Assembly (NCBI RefSeq): GCF_001418015.1
Contig: NZ_LIQG01000026.1
Coordinates: 620,001 to 684,000, forward strand
From: Lacinutrix mariniflava
Lineage (GTDB): Bacteria; Bacteroidota; Bacteroidia; Flavobacteriales; Flavobacteriaceae
Direction: 5' to 3'
Length of the DNA stretch: 64,000 nt
The notes under the pieces were generated by a model, which saw only the letters and a program-made list of their open reading frames with translations, was not told the origin of the DNA and did no database searches. Numbering within the stretch: the first letter of the stretch is position 1; each line of letters starts with the position of its first letter. Position numbers and translations under genes: made by a program. Positions 25,496 through 35,184 of this stretch are shown here, piece after piece.

Positions 25496-26017
25496 ATGAA
25501 AAAGTTATTAATACTCATATTTCTAGTTATGCTTTCGGCATGTAAAAAGGAGGTAAAGCCTGAAACAGAGAGCGCTTTGGTTAGCAACGACTCTACAAAA
25601 GTAACTAAAGAAGATATTTCTAAAATTAACTATATAGAATATGGTATAGATAATAAAGCAAAACAAACATTAGATTCTTGGCAGGCTTACAATACGATTT
25701 CACGAGCTATTGAGACCTTAAAACAAGGAGATTTCACCTTCTTTAAAACAGATGATGAGGTTTTTAATACTACTTTAAAAGATATAGAAACAACAACTCC
25801 AGAAACCATAGATAGCGAGCCAATTAAAGCTAGAGTTTTAATTTTAAGAACTAAACTTTTAAAGTTTAGAGAAGTAATTAATTTAAACACTGCTAATAAA
25901 AAGGATAAATTGATAGCTATAAAAGAATTGTTTCAGTCGTTTTCTTACGTTACACTTCAAATAAACAAGAAGTTTGAAAAAGAAGCACAAAATATTATTA
26001 AACCAGATTCTTTATGA
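25496..26017 (+). CDS. Lipoprotein of unknown function
   Basis: The 173-residue protein has a lipoprotein signal (MKKLLILIFLVMLSACKKE, lipidated cysteine at about residue 16). The mature part is largely helical, with NTISRAIETLKQGDFTFF and a long stretch ending in KKFEKEAQNIIKPDSL. I recognise no family. Its stop codon overlaps the start of the next gene by four bases (ATGA), so it is translationally coupled to a second lipoprotein with an NTF2-like fold. They may act together at the envelope, but no function can be given. Confidence 0.75.
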   Translation: MKKLLILIFLVMLSACKKEVKPETESALVSNDSTKVTKEDISKINYIEYGIDNKAKQTLDSWQAYNTISRAIETLKQGDFTFFKTDDEVFNTTLKDIETTTPETIDSEPIKARVLILRTKLLKFREVINLNTANKKDKLIAIKELFQSFSYVTLQINKKFEKEAQNIIKPDSL

Positions 26018-26547
26018 GAATAATTACATTCCTTTTATTGTGTATACTTTCGTTGTCTTGTAAAACAGCGGTTAAAACAGATAATATAGAAACGGAAAGT
26101 GTTTCAACTGAAGAGATAAAAAAAAGTATCAATACCTCGTTAGATCTTTGGCATAAGGCTGCAGCCGAAGCAAATTTCGATAATTACTTTAATTTAATGA
26201 CAAAAGAAGGTGTGTTTATTGGTACAGATGCAACTGAAAACTGGCAAAATGAAGCTTTTAAAATCTTTTCAAAACCTTATTTCGATAAAGGAAAAGCTTG
26301 GAGTTTTACATCAGTAGAAAGAAATATTTATATATATGAAGATCAAAAACTAGCTTGGTTCGATGAGTTGTTAGACACGCAAATGAAACTATGTAGAGGC
26401 TCTGGAATATTAAAGTTAGAAAATGGTAAATGGAAAATAGCACATTATGTTTTGTCTATAACCATTCCAAATGAGAATGTTACCGAAGTTGTAAAATTAA
26501 AAACAGATTTTGATAGTTTATACACTAAAAAACTAATGCTTAAATAA
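26014..26547 (+). CDS. SnoaL/NTF2-like lipoprotein
   Basis: The 177-residue protein has a lipoprotein signal (LLCILSLSCKTAV). Its mature part resembles the SnoaL_3/NTF2-like fold: LDLWHKAAAEANFDNYFNLM, then EGVFIGTDATENW, FDKGKAWSF and LAWFDELLD, ending LKLENGKWKIAHYVLS. Such domains bind small molecules or serve as protein-binding modules. It is coupled by a 4-base overlap to the preceding lipoprotein gene and followed by a terminator. Function unknown. Confidence 0.82.
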   Translation: MRIITFLLLCILSLSCKTAVKTDNIETESVSTEEIKKSINTSLDLWHKAAAEANFDNYFNLMTKEGVFIGTDATENWQNEAFKIFSKPYFDKGKAWSFTSVERNIYIYEDQKLAWFDELLDTQMKLCRGSGILKLENGKWKIAHYVLSITIPNENVTEVVKLKTDFDSLYTKKLMLK

Positions 26548-26569
26548 GAACAAAATAAAAGTAATTTAC

Positions 26570-26602
26570 AAAGCGCATTCTTAAACGGGATGCGCTTTTT
26601 TA
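26570..26602 (+). terminator. Intrinsic terminator after the lipoprotein pair
   Basis: Stem AAGCGCAT / ATGCGCTT (extended by a G-T pair) followed by a T-run. It separates the lipoprotein pair from the metallopeptidase gene. Confidence 0.85.
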
Positions 26603-26676
26603 TGTTAAATGAAAAGGTTACATAAAAATATCTGTGTAAATTAGAGGCCTATAATCAACTAAAGAATAGTAATAAA

Positions 26677-28770
26677 ATGAAAACTAATTTTAAAACAGTT
26701 TCATTACTTGGTGTATTTGCTTTATCAAGCATTATGGCATGTAAGGAAGAGCCAAAAAAAGAAATGGTTCAATTAGAAGTAACGCCAGGCATTAATTTGG
26801 ATTTAATGGATACAAATGTAAAGCCTAGTGACGATTTTTTTAAATACGTAAATGGAAAATGGTTAGAAACTAATGAGATTCCAGATGATAGATCTTCTTG
26901 GGGAAGTTTTGCTGAACTTAGAAAAAATACAGATGCAGATGCTTTGGCTATTTTAAAAGCAGCAATGAATACAAATAAAGATTTCGAAACTATTGAGGTG
27001 CTTCCGGGATCAGATCAAGAAAAGGCTGTTCATTATTTTCAAACAATAATGGATACAGTGGGAAGAAATGAGCAAGGTTTAAAACCATTACAACCATATT
27101 TAGCTAAAATAGAAGCTATTAAAAACAGTGAAGATTTACAAGCATACATGATCGAAATGGAGCCTCAAGGAGGTGGTGGTTTGTATGGTTTTGGTGTTGG
27201 TAGTGATCCTAAAGACAGTAATAGAAATGTTGCTTATGTTGGAGGAGGAAGTACAGGCTTACCAGATAGGGACTATTATGTTAAAGATGATGCAGATTCT
27301 AAAGAGAAAAGAGCTAAGTATGTTGAGCATGTTGCTAAAATGTTACAGTATTTAGGAGATAATGAAGCTGAAGCAAAGGAGCAAGCAGATAATATTTTAG
27401 CTTTCGAAACGCGTATAGCAGAGGCTAAAATGGATAAAGTAGAAAGACGTGATGCTCGTAAACGTTACAATCCAAGGTCTATAGCAGACTTACAAAAAAT
27501 GGTGCCAGCAGTAAACTGGAGAAATTATTTTGATGGCATTGGTGCAACAAAATTAGATACTGTTATTGTTGGAGATTTAGGATATTTTACGCGTTTACAA
27601 GAAATTCTAGCTGAGGGAAATGTAGAAGATTGGAAAACCTATTTAAGATGGTCTGCTTTTAATGGAGCAGCCGGAAGTTTATCTACAGAATTAGATAAAG
27701 CAAATTGGGAGTTTTATGGAAAAACATTAAACGGATCAAAAAAACAACGAGCTCTAGATGAACGTGCTTTAGGAAGTTTAAACGGTACATTAGGAGAAGC
27801 TTTAGGTAAATTATATGTAGATAGAAAGTTTCCGCCAGAAGCTAAAGCAAAGGCAGAAAAGATGATAAAGAATGTAATTTTAGCATTCGAAGGCAGAATA
27901 AATAATTTGGAATGGATGAGTCCTGAAACCAAGTTAAAAGCAATTGAGAAATTAAAAGCAACGCAAATTAAAATTGCTTATCCAGATAAGTGGAAAGATT
28001 ACTCATCTTTAGATATTGCAAGTACAGAAGAAGGCGGTTCTTACCTTCAAAATTCATTAAATGCAAGTGCTTGGAATTTTAAAAAGGATATTGCAAAATT
28101 AGGAAAGCCTGTAGATAAAAGCGAATGGTATATGGCTCCACAAGTTGTGAATGCTTATTTTAATCCTGCGTTTAACGAAATCGTTTTTCCTGCAGCTATT
28201 TTACAGCCACCTTTTTATAATTACAATGCAGACGATGCAGTTAATTATGGTGGAATTGGTGCTGTTATTGGTCATGAGATTTCGCACAGTTTTGATGATT
28301 CTGGATCGCGTTACGATAAAGACGGAAACTTAAACGATTGGTGGACAAAAGAAGACTTAACTAAATTCGAAGGTTTAGGTGCAGACCTTGCAGCGCAATA
28401 TAGTGCTATTGAAGTGTTACCAGAAGTAAACATTAATGGTAAATTTACTTTAGGTGAAAACATTGGTGATTTAGGTGGTGTTTTAGCTGCTTACGATGCT
28501 TTACAATTAAGCTTTAAAGACAGCGCTAAACCAGAAAAAATAGATGGTTTTACTGCAGAGCAACGTTTCTTTATGAGTTGGGCGACCGTATGGAGGACTA
28601 AAATGCGTGATGATGCTTTAAAAACAAAAATTAAGACAGATCCACATTCTCCAGGAATGAATAGAGCTGTACAACCACTTTTAAATGTTGATTCGTTTTA
28701 CGAAGCATTTGGCATTAAAGAAGGGGATAAAATGTTTATTACTCCAGAGGAACGTGTTAGAATCTGGTAA
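26677..28770 (+). CDS. M13-family (neprilysin/PepO-like) zinc metallopeptidase, lipoprotein
   Basis: The 697-residue protein has a lipoprotein signal (FALSSIMACKEE). The N-terminal M13 domain begins DDFFKYVNGKWLETNEIPDD. The C-terminal peptidase domain shows NPAFNEIVFPAAILQPPFY, the zinc-binding HEISH motif in IGHEISHSFDDSG, and the third zinc ligand in GENIGDLGG. It ends with the typical conserved tryptophan (TPEERVRIW). Such enzymes cleave short peptides outside the cytoplasm. Here it is probably anchored in the outer or inner membrane facing the periplasm or surface. Length is normal. It has its own terminator. Confidence 0.95.
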   Translation: MKTNFKTVSLLGVFALSSIMACKEEPKKEMVQLEVTPGINLDLMDTNVKPSDDFFKYVNGKWLETNEIPDDRSSWGSFAELRKNTDADALAILKAAMNTNKDFETIEVLPGSDQEKAVHYFQTIMDTVGRNEQGLKPLQPYLAKIEAIKNSEDLQAYMIEMEPQGGGGLYGFGVGSDPKDSNRNVAYVGGGSTGLPDRDYYVKDDADSKEKRAKYVEHVAKMLQYLGDNEAEAKEQADNILAFETRIAEAKMDKVERRDARKRYNPRSIADLQKMVPAVNWRNYFDGIGATKLDTVIVGDLGYFTRLQEILAEGNVEDWKTYLRWSAFNGAAGSLSTELDKANWEFYGKTLNGSKKQRALDERALGSLNGTLGEALGKLYVDRKFPPEAKAKAEKMIKNVILAFEGRINNLEWMSPETKLKAIEKLKATQIKIAYPDKWKDYSSLDIASTEEGGSYLQNSLNASAWNFKKDIAKLGKPVDKSEWYMAPQVVNAYFNPAFNEIVFPAAILQPPFYNYNADDAVNYGGIGAVIGHEISHSFDDSGSRYDKDGNLNDWWTKEDLTKFEGLGADLAAQYSAIEVLPEVNINGKFTLGENIGDLGGVLAAYDALQLSFKDSAKPEKIDGFTAEQRFFMSWATVWRTKMRDDALKTKIKTDPHSPGMNRAVQPLLNVDSFYEAFGIKEGDKMFITPEERVRIW

Positions 28771-28789
28771 GAAACCATAAAACAGTATT

Positions 28790-28820
28790 AAAAGCCACTC
28801 TAAATAGAGTGGCTTTTTTT
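28790..28820 (+). terminator. Intrinsic terminator after the M13 peptidase gene
   Basis: Perfect 10-bp stem AAAGCCACTC / GAGTGGCTTT with a 6-base loop, followed by a T-run. Confidence 0.9.
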
Positions 28821-28846
28821 ATTTAACAATAATTTAACTTCGATTA

Positions 28847-28879
28847 GTTCGGATTGTTCCGAACCTAAAAGTATCTTTG
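28847..28879 (+). promoter_or_regulatory. Operator and promoter of the RND efflux operon
   Basis: A perfect inverted repeat GTTCGGA-TTGT-TCCGAAC (28847-28864) lies just upstream of a -7 box TATCTTTG (28872-28879). The palindrome covers the -33 region, so a bound dimer would block polymerase. The first gene downstream encodes a MarR/GbsR-type regulator, the obvious candidate for self-repression through this site. Confidence 0.65.
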
Positions 28880-28941
28880 CAAAGAATTTTACTGGAAGGA
28901 GATTTTTTTTAGTCTCAAGAGGCAGTAATAAATTATTAAAA

Positions 28942-29445
28942 ATGAAAGAAAATATCTGCAAAGAGAAAATGGGTTTAGTTGAAAAACTAGGAGTGCATTT
29001 AGAAGATAGAGAGCAACTAGCTCCTGTTGCTGCACGTATTCTAGCTTATATCATTCTTACAGGTAAAAAAGGAACCACTTTCGAAGATATGGTTACTATA
29101 CTTTGTGCAAGTAAGAGTACAATTTCTACACATCTTAAGCATTTACAAGATTTACAAAAAATTGTTTACTTCACAAAAACGGGAGATCGCAAAAAGTACT
29201 TTATTATTAATAAGGATATGATTGGTCAGCATATCGATAGCATGATAAATAAATGGTCAGAAGAACGCGAAATGCATTTAGAGATCAAAAAGTACAAGGA
29301 AACGATAAACAATAGTAAAATTGAAAATGAAAATGAGAAATTCGATTTAACGTTTCATGACGATTATATAAAATTTATAGATGGCGCAAAAGCCTCTGTA
29401 GAAGAATTAAAAACAAACCTAGCAAATAATAAATTCGATATTTAA
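28942..29445 (+). CDS. GbsR/MarR-family transcriptional regulator
   Basis: The 167-residue protein has a winged helix-turn-helix (about residues 25-95, with GTTFEDMVTILCASKSTISTHLKHL and the wing KTGDRKKYFII). A helical C-terminal part follows, likely for dimerisation. The pattern is of the GbsR branch of MarR-like regulators. It is the first gene of an efflux operon and is followed 12 bases later by the membrane-fusion protein gene. A perfect inverted repeat overlaps the promoter upstream, which suggests that it represses its own operon until a toxic ligand binds. The ligand is unknown. Confidence 0.88.
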   Translation: MKENICKEKMGLVEKLGVHLEDREQLAPVAARILAYIILTGKKGTTFEDMVTILCASKSTISTHLKHLQDLQKIVYFTKTGDRKKYFIINKDMIGQHIDSMINKWSEEREMHLEIKKYKETINNSKIENENEKFDLTFHDDYIKFIDGAKASVEELKTNLANNKFDI

Positions 29446-29457
29446 ATTAAAGTAATA

Positions 29458-30588
29458 ATGAAAAACAATAGATTATACACGTTACTAGCACTAACCTTAT
29501 TTTTAGTGGTTTCAAGTTGTGGAAAAAATAAAGAGCAAAAGGCAGCAGCACCAGCTCCTCCAGCATCGTTTCCAGTAGTAAGTATGCAAACAAAAACGGT
29601 AACAGGATACCAAGAATACCCAACAAATATAGAAGGTGTAGTAAATAGTGATGTAAGAGCTAAAGTTTCAGGATATATTCAAAACGTATTAGTAGACGAA
29701 GGTCAAAAAGTACGTAAAGGTCAAGCTTTATTTAAGTTAGAAACGCAATCTTTAAGTCAAGATGCAGGAGCTGCAAGAGCACGTGTTAATGTAGCACAAG
29801 TTGAGGTAGATAAATTGATTCCTCTAGTAGAAAAAAACATTATTAGTGGTGTGCAACTAGAAACAGCGAAAGCTAATCTAGCACAAGCAAGAGCTTCTTT
29901 AAGTGGTGTTTCTGCTAATATTGGTTATGCTACTATTAAAAGCCCTGTAAATGGTTATGTTGGTGCTATTAATTTTAGAGAAGGAACTTTAATTAGTCCT
30001 AACGATAGCAACCCACTAACTACTGTTAGTGATATTAGTGAAGTGTATGCCTTTTTTAGTTTTAACGAAGCGCAATACATCGATCTTTTACAAAGATCTG
30101 AAGGACAAAATAAAGCAGAGCGTATTAAAAATTCGCCAGACTTAAGTTTAGTCTTAGCGAATGGAAAAATGTATTCTGAAACTGGACGTATTCAAACCAG
30201 TACAGGACAAATTAATGATAAGACTGGAACTATAAAAATTAGAGCCGCTTTTAATAATCCAAACGAAATTTTAACCAATGGTAATAGTGGTAAAATTAGA
30301 TTTCCAATAGAGTATAAAGATGCTATTGTTGTACCACAATCTGCAACATTCGAGCAGCAAAAAGATATCATGGTTTTTACTGTTGATAAAGATAATAAGG
30401 TAAAATCTAGTATCATAAAGGTACAAGGTACTGTAGGTAACTTATATGTTGTAGAATCTGGACTTAAGGTAGGCGATAAGCTTATTGTTTCTGGAGTAGG
30501 GAAATTAAGATCAGGAATGGCTATTGCTCCAAAAGACACACCTTTTGATGAAGCGATTAAGCCTGTAGCTGTATTATTTAAAAACTAG
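29458..30588 (+). CDS. RND efflux periplasmic adaptor (membrane-fusion protein)
   Basis: The 376-residue protein is a lipoprotein (TLFLVVSSCGKNKEQ, lipidated cysteine near residue 21) of the AcrA/MexA type. It contains the split biotinyl-lipoyl motif (VNSDVRAKVSGYIQNVLVDE and later ATIKSPVNGYVGAINFREG) around a shorter alpha-helical hairpin. Beta-barrel and membrane-proximal domains follow (AVVPQSATFEQQ-like IVVPQSATFEQQ). It bridges the inner-membrane pump and the outer-membrane channel encoded by the next two genes. The order regulator, adaptor, pump, channel, TetR makes one operon. Confidence 0.95.
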   Translation: MKNNRLYTLLALTLFLVVSSCGKNKEQKAAAPAPPASFPVVSMQTKTVTGYQEYPTNIEGVVNSDVRAKVSGYIQNVLVDEGQKVRKGQALFKLETQSLSQDAGAARARVNVAQVEVDKLIPLVEKNIISGVQLETAKANLAQARASLSGVSANIGYATIKSPVNGYVGAINFREGTLISPNDSNPLTTVSDISEVYAFFSFNEAQYIDLLQRSEGQNKAERIKNSPDLSLVLANGKMYSETGRIQTSTGQINDKTGTIKIRAAFNNPNEILTNGNSGKIRFPIEYKDAIVVPQSATFEQQKDIMVFTVDKDNKVKSSIIKVQGTVGNLYVVESGLKVGDKLIVSGVGKLRSGMAIAPKDTPFDEAIKPVAVLFKN

Positions 30589-30609
30589 TAACTAACAAAA
30601 ATAGTAGTC

Positions 30610-33600
30610 ATGTTAAAAACATTTATTGAAAGACCTGTTCTTTCAACGGTAATTTCTATTATCATAGTTGTACTTGGTTTTATTAGTATATCAAGTCTAC
30701 CCATAGAAGAGTATCCAGATATTGCACCGCCAACAATTAAGGTAACGGCATCTTATGCTGGAGCCAATGCAGAAACTGTTTTAGAGAGTGTAATTATTCC
30801 TATAGAGGAACAAATTAATGGTGTTGAAGGGATGAGTTATATCACTTCTACAGCATCTAATACAGGTACAGCAGAAATCACAGTTTATTTTGATCAAGAT
30901 GTAGATGCAGATATTGCTGCGGTTAACGTTCAAAATCGTGTATCAAGAGCAAATGCTTTATTACCTCAAGAGGTGCTTCAAACAGGAGTAATAACACAAA
31001 AGCAAGAAACAAGTGCTTTAATGTTTATTTCTATGTATTCTGAAAATGAGAGCTACGATGCTACATTTATTCAGAATTACTTAAAAATAAATGTAGTACC
31101 TGCAATGCAACGTATTAGTGGTGTTGGAGATGTTAGTTTATTCTCTCAACAAGATTACGCGATGCGTATTTGGTTGAAACCAGAAAAATTAGCAACCTAT
31201 GGTTTAATACCTTCAGATATTACAGCAGCTTTAGCAGAACAAAACTTGGAAGCAGCTGCAGGTTCTTTAGGTCAGAATAATGGAGAAGCATTTTCATATA
31301 CGTTAACATATAGCGGTCGTTTTAAACATGAGCAGCAATATGCAGATATTGTTATTAAGGCTTTAGGAAATGGAGAGTTTCTACGTCTAAACGATGTAGC
31401 AACTATAGAATTAGATGCACAGTCTTATGCGGCTAACGCCATGAGTATGGGTAATCCAGCGGTTTTTATGGGTATTTTCCAAACCAAAGGATCTAATGCA
31501 AGAGAAATTATTGAAAACATTAAAGTGACTTTAGAGTCGGTTAAAAAAGACCTTCCAGAAGGATTAGATGTTTTTGTGCCTTACGATACGAGTTTGTTTT
31601 TAAATGCTTCTATAGAAAAGGTAATAAGTACTTTATTAGAAGCCTTTGTATTAGTATTCTTAGTGGTATTCCTTTTCTTACAGGATTTTAGATCTACTTT
31701 AATTCCGGCAATTGCGGTTCCAGTTTCTATTATTGGTACGTTCTTTTTCTTGAATGTTTTTGGATACTCGATTAACTTGTTGACGCTATTTGCGTTAGTG
31801 CTCGCCATTGGTATTGTGGTGGATGATGCTATTGTGGTTGTAGAAGCTGTACACGCTAAATTAGATGAAGGTGAAAAAGATCCTAAAAAGGCGACACTTA
31901 CTGCTATGAATGAAATATCTGGAGCTATTATATCTATTACTTTAGTAATGTCAGCAGTATTTATTCCGGTAACGTTTGTAACAGGACCTACAGGTGTGTT
32001 TTACGAGCAATTTGGTGTCACTTTAATTATTGCTATTTTAATTTCGGCAGTAAATGCATTAACTTTAAGTCCAGCATTATGTGCGCTATTATTAAAGCCT
32101 CATAAAGATGACGAAGAGTTGAAAGGTAAGAGTCCATTAAAACGTTTTTATAAACTTTTTAATCGCGGATTTAATGCAACAATAAAACGTTACGGAAAAT
32201 CACTTCATTTTTTATACAAAGTAAAATGGATCTCTCCTTTATTATTAATTTTAGCTTTTGCTGGAATTTACTGGGCATCTTCTACAACTCCTACAGGATT
32301 TGTACCAAATGAAGATAGAGGAATTATTTTTGCAAACATTGCATTACCAGAAGGATCATCTTTAGATAGAACAGATGCTGTTTCTAGAGATTTATACGAT
32401 AAAATAAAAGATATCGATGGTATTGTTGCAGTAAACTTTATTAAAGGTAGAAGTTTAATTAATGGTACTGGTAGTAACTATGGTTTTGGTATTATAAAAT
32501 TAGCAGATTGGGCAGACCGTGAGGATGTTTCAACATCAGTACAAGCCATTACAGGCAAGTTATTTGGTGCTGCAGCAGGAGTTAAAGAAGCAAATATTAT
32601 TTTCTTTTCACCGCCAAGTATTCGTGGTTTTGGTAACTCAGCTGGTTTCGAGGTTAATTTATTAGATAAGTTTGGTGGCGAGTTTAAAGACTTAGATCAA
32701 GCGAATAAAGATTTCGCAATGGCTTTAATGTCGCATCCAGAAGTAAAATATGCACAATCATCTTTTAGTACAAACTATCCACAATACGAAATGGAAGTTA
32801 ATGTACCATTAGCAAAGGAAAAAGGCGTGCCTATTAATAGTATATTCTCAACTTTACAAGGTTATATTGGTGGAATTTACGCTTCAGATTTCTCTAGATT
32901 TGGGAAACAGTTTAGAGTATACATCCAAGCTTTACCAGACGATAGAGCAGATGTAGACGATTTAAATAGTATGTACGTTCGTACAGATTCTGGTGAGATG
33001 ACACCAATTACACAGTTCGTAAAATTAGAGCGTGTATATGGTCCACAATCGGTAACACGTTTTAACTTATTTAATTCTACTTCTATAACTGGTGCTACAA
33101 ACGATGGGTTTAGTACAGGTGATGCTATTAGAGTTATTGAAGAGGAAGTTGCAAAATTACCTAATAATTATACGGTTGCTTATTCTGGTTTAACAAGAGA
33201 GGAAGTAAGTGCAGGAAACCAAACAGCCTTTATTTTTGGATTGAGTATTCTGTTTGTATACTTCTTATTAAGTGCACAGTACGAAAGTTACTTATTACCA
33301 TTTGCAGTTATTTTATCATTACCATTTGGAGTCTTTGGAGCTTATATAAGTACTAAGTTTTTAGGACTAGAGAATAATATTTACTTCCAAATTTCTTTAA
33401 TTATGCTTATTGGTTTATTAGCCAAAAATGCCATACTTATTGTGGAAATAGCACTGCAGAAACGACGAAAAGGAGAAAGCATTGTTGAGGCTGCTGTAGA
33501 TGGAGCAAAATCTCGTTTACGTCCAATCTTAATGACTTCGTTTGCCTTTATTCTAGGTTTAATGCCATTAGTGTTAGCAAAAGGTGTAGGATCGGAAGGA

Positions 33601-33747
33601 AATAGATCCATTGGTACAGGAGCCGTTGGTGGATTGCTAATAGGAACTATTTTAGGAGTCTTCGTTATTCCAATCTTATTTATATTATTTCAGTGGTTAC
33701 AAGAAAAAATGTCTAGTAAACCAGCAGTACAAACTATAGAAGAATAA
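30610..33747 (+). CDS. RND multidrug efflux permease (AcrB/MexB-like)
   Basis: The 1045-residue protein is a full-length hydrophobe/amphiphile RND pump. It begins MLKTFIERPVLSTVISIIIV and has the usual twelve membrane helices with two large periplasmic loops. Conserved pieces include LPIEEYPDIAPPTIKV and the TM4 motif LALVLAIGIVVDDAIVVVEAVH, whose paired aspartates (DD) form the proton relay. Further conserved pieces are ALTLSPALCALLLKPH and GLLAKNAILIVEIA. It exports drugs or other hydrophobic compounds at the expense of the proton gradient, as a trimer with the adaptor and channel. Substrates cannot be told from sequence. Confidence 0.97.
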   Translation: MLKTFIERPVLSTVISIIIVVLGFISISSLPIEEYPDIAPPTIKVTASYAGANAETVLESVIIPIEEQINGVEGMSYITSTASNTGTAEITVYFDQDVDADIAAVNVQNRVSRANALLPQEVLQTGVITQKQETSALMFISMYSENESYDATFIQNYLKINVVPAMQRISGVGDVSLFSQQDYAMRIWLKPEKLATYGLIPSDITAALAEQNLEAAAGSLGQNNGEAFSYTLTYSGRFKHEQQYADIVIKALGNGEFLRLNDVATIELDAQSYAANAMSMGNPAVFMGIFQTKGSNAREIIENIKVTLESVKKDLPEGLDVFVPYDTSLFLNASIEKVISTLLEAFVLVFLVVFLFLQDFRSTLIPAIAVPVSIIGTFFFLNVFGYSINLLTLFALVLAIGIVVDDAIVVVEAVHAKLDEGEKDPKKATLTAMNEISGAIISITLVMSAVFIPVTFVTGPTGVFYEQFGVTLIIAILISAVNALTLSPALCALLLKPHKDDEELKGKSPLKRFYKLFNRGFNATIKRYGKSLHFLYKVKWISPLLLILAFAGIYWASSTTPTGFVPNEDRGIIFANIALPEGSSLDRTDAVSRDLYDKIKDIDGIVAVNFIKGRSLINGTGSNYGFGIIKLADWADREDVSTSVQAITGKLFGAAAGVKEANIIFFSPPSIRGFGNSAGFEVNLLDKFGGEFKDLDQANKDFAMALMSHPEVKYAQSSFSTNYPQYEMEVNVPLAKEKGVPINSIFSTLQGYIGGIYASDFSRFGKQFRVYIQALPDDRADVDDLNSMYVRTDSGEMTPITQFVKLERVYGPQSVTRFNLFNSTSITGATNDGFSTGDAIRVIEEEVAKLPNNYTVAYSGLTREEVSAGNQTAFIFGLSILFVYFLLSAQYESYLLPFAVILSLPFGVFGAYISTKFLGLENNIYFQISLIMLIGLLAKNAILIVEIALQKRRKGESIVEAAVDGAKSRLRPILMTSFAFILGLMPLVLAKGVGSEGNRSIGTGAVGGLLIGTILGVFVIPILFILFQWLQEKMSSKPAVQTIEE

Positions 33748-33751
33748 AACG

Positions 33752-35173
33752 ATGAAATCAATTATAAAACATAGAAATTTTAGTAAAGGAGCACTAATTT
33801 TAGTTGTTGCACTTACGTTACAAAGTTGTTTTGTGGCGCAAGATTATGCAAGACCAGAATTAGATATAGAAACTGAAGCACTTTACAGAACAGATAACCT
33901 GCCAACAGACAGCGTATCTATTGCAGATGTATCTTGGAAAACCTTATTTTCAGACCAATATCTTCAACAATATATAGAGGAAGGTCTGCAAAATAACATG
34001 GATGTTCGTATTGCAATACAACAAATGGTAGCTGCCGAAGCTTATGCAAAACAAGGCAAAGCAGGTTACTTACCATCTGTAAGTGTTGGTACAAATTGGA
34101 CACACCAAGAACTGTCTAAAAACACGCAGTTTGGAGCGTTTTTAACAGACACTTCTACAGATCAGTTTGATGTAACAGCAAACCTATCTTGGGAAGCAGA
34201 TATTTGGGGAAAAATTCGAAGTAATAAAAGAGCAACTCAAGCAGCTTATTTACAAAGTGTAGCCGGACATCAAGCCGTAAAAACGCAACTAATCTCTAGT
34301 ATTGCTAATACGTATTACAGTTTATTGGCTTTAGATGCGCAATTAGAAATAACTAAGCAAACCATTGCAACCAGAGAAAGTAGTGTAGAAACTATTAAGG
34401 CTTTAAAAGATGCTGGTCAGGTAACACAGGTTGCTGTAGATCAGAATGTGGCACAATTTAATAGTGCAAAAGCATTAGAGGTAGATATTGAAACTGCTAT
34501 TTTTAAAACTGAAAATACACTTAGTATTTTGTTAGGTAAATCTGCTCAAAATTTTGAAAGAAGTAGTTTGGATATTCAAAAAATAGAAGAGGAACTTAAA
34601 CTTGGAGTAGCGGCAACATTGCTTAGTAATAGGCCAGATGTTATGGCAGCAGAGTATAATTTAATTCAATCTTTTGAGTTAACTAACGTTGCTAAAAGTA
34701 ACTTATATCCATCTTTAAAATTAACTGCTTCGGGAGGTTTACAGAGTTTGGAAATAGACAAATTGTTTAATGCAAACTCTTTATTTGCAAATATAGTTGG
34801 CGGTTTAACGCAGCCATTATTTAACAAACGTGCTTTAAAAACGCAAAAAGAAGTAGCTATTGCACAACAAGAGCAGTCTTTACTTCAGTTTAAAAAGACA
34901 TTGTTAATAGCTGGAACCGAAGTGTCCAATGCTTTATTTTCTTATGAATCTGAAACTAAAAAATTCGAATTTAGAAAGAATGAAGTTGAGGCTTTACGTC
35001 AAGCAGAAAGCAATTCGGATATTTTACTTAAAAATGGTTATGCTAACTACTTAGACTTATTAACAGCAAGACAAAGCGCATTAAGTGCAGAGCTTAATAT
35101 AATCGATAGTAAATTACAACAACTAGTGTCTATTGTAGATTTATATGAAGCACTTGGTGGTGGATGGAGATAA
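33752..35173 (+). CDS. Outer-membrane efflux channel (TolC/OprM family)
   Basis: The 473-residue lipoprotein (TLQSCFVAQDYARPELD, lipidated cysteine near residue 26) has the two OEP repeats of the NodT/OprM type. These include helices rich in alanine and glutamine and the segment SNRPDVMAAEYNLIQSF typical of the family. The C-terminal part shows NGYANYLDLLTARQSALSAEL. It forms the trimeric outer-membrane exit duct for the pump. It starts 4 bases after the permease gene and 11 bases before the TetR gene, so it is part of the same operon. Confidence 0.95.
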   Translation: MKSIIKHRNFSKGALILVVALTLQSCFVAQDYARPELDIETEALYRTDNLPTDSVSIADVSWKTLFSDQYLQQYIEEGLQNNMDVRIAIQQMVAAEAYAKQGKAGYLPSVSVGTNWTHQELSKNTQFGAFLTDTSTDQFDVTANLSWEADIWGKIRSNKRATQAAYLQSVAGHQAVKTQLISSIANTYYSLLALDAQLEITKQTIATRESSVETIKALKDAGQVTQVAVDQNVAQFNSAKALEVDIETAIFKTENTLSILLGKSAQNFERSSLDIQKIEEELKLGVAATLLSNRPDVMAAEYNLIQSFELTNVAKSNLYPSLKLTASGGLQSLEIDKLFNANSLFANIVGGLTQPLFNKRALKTQKEVAIAQQEQSLLQFKKTLLIAGTEVSNALFSYESETKKFEFRKNEVEALRQAESNSDILLKNGYANYLDLLTARQSALSAELNIIDSKLQQLVSIVDLYEALGGGWR

Positions 35174-35184
35174 AATAAATTAAA

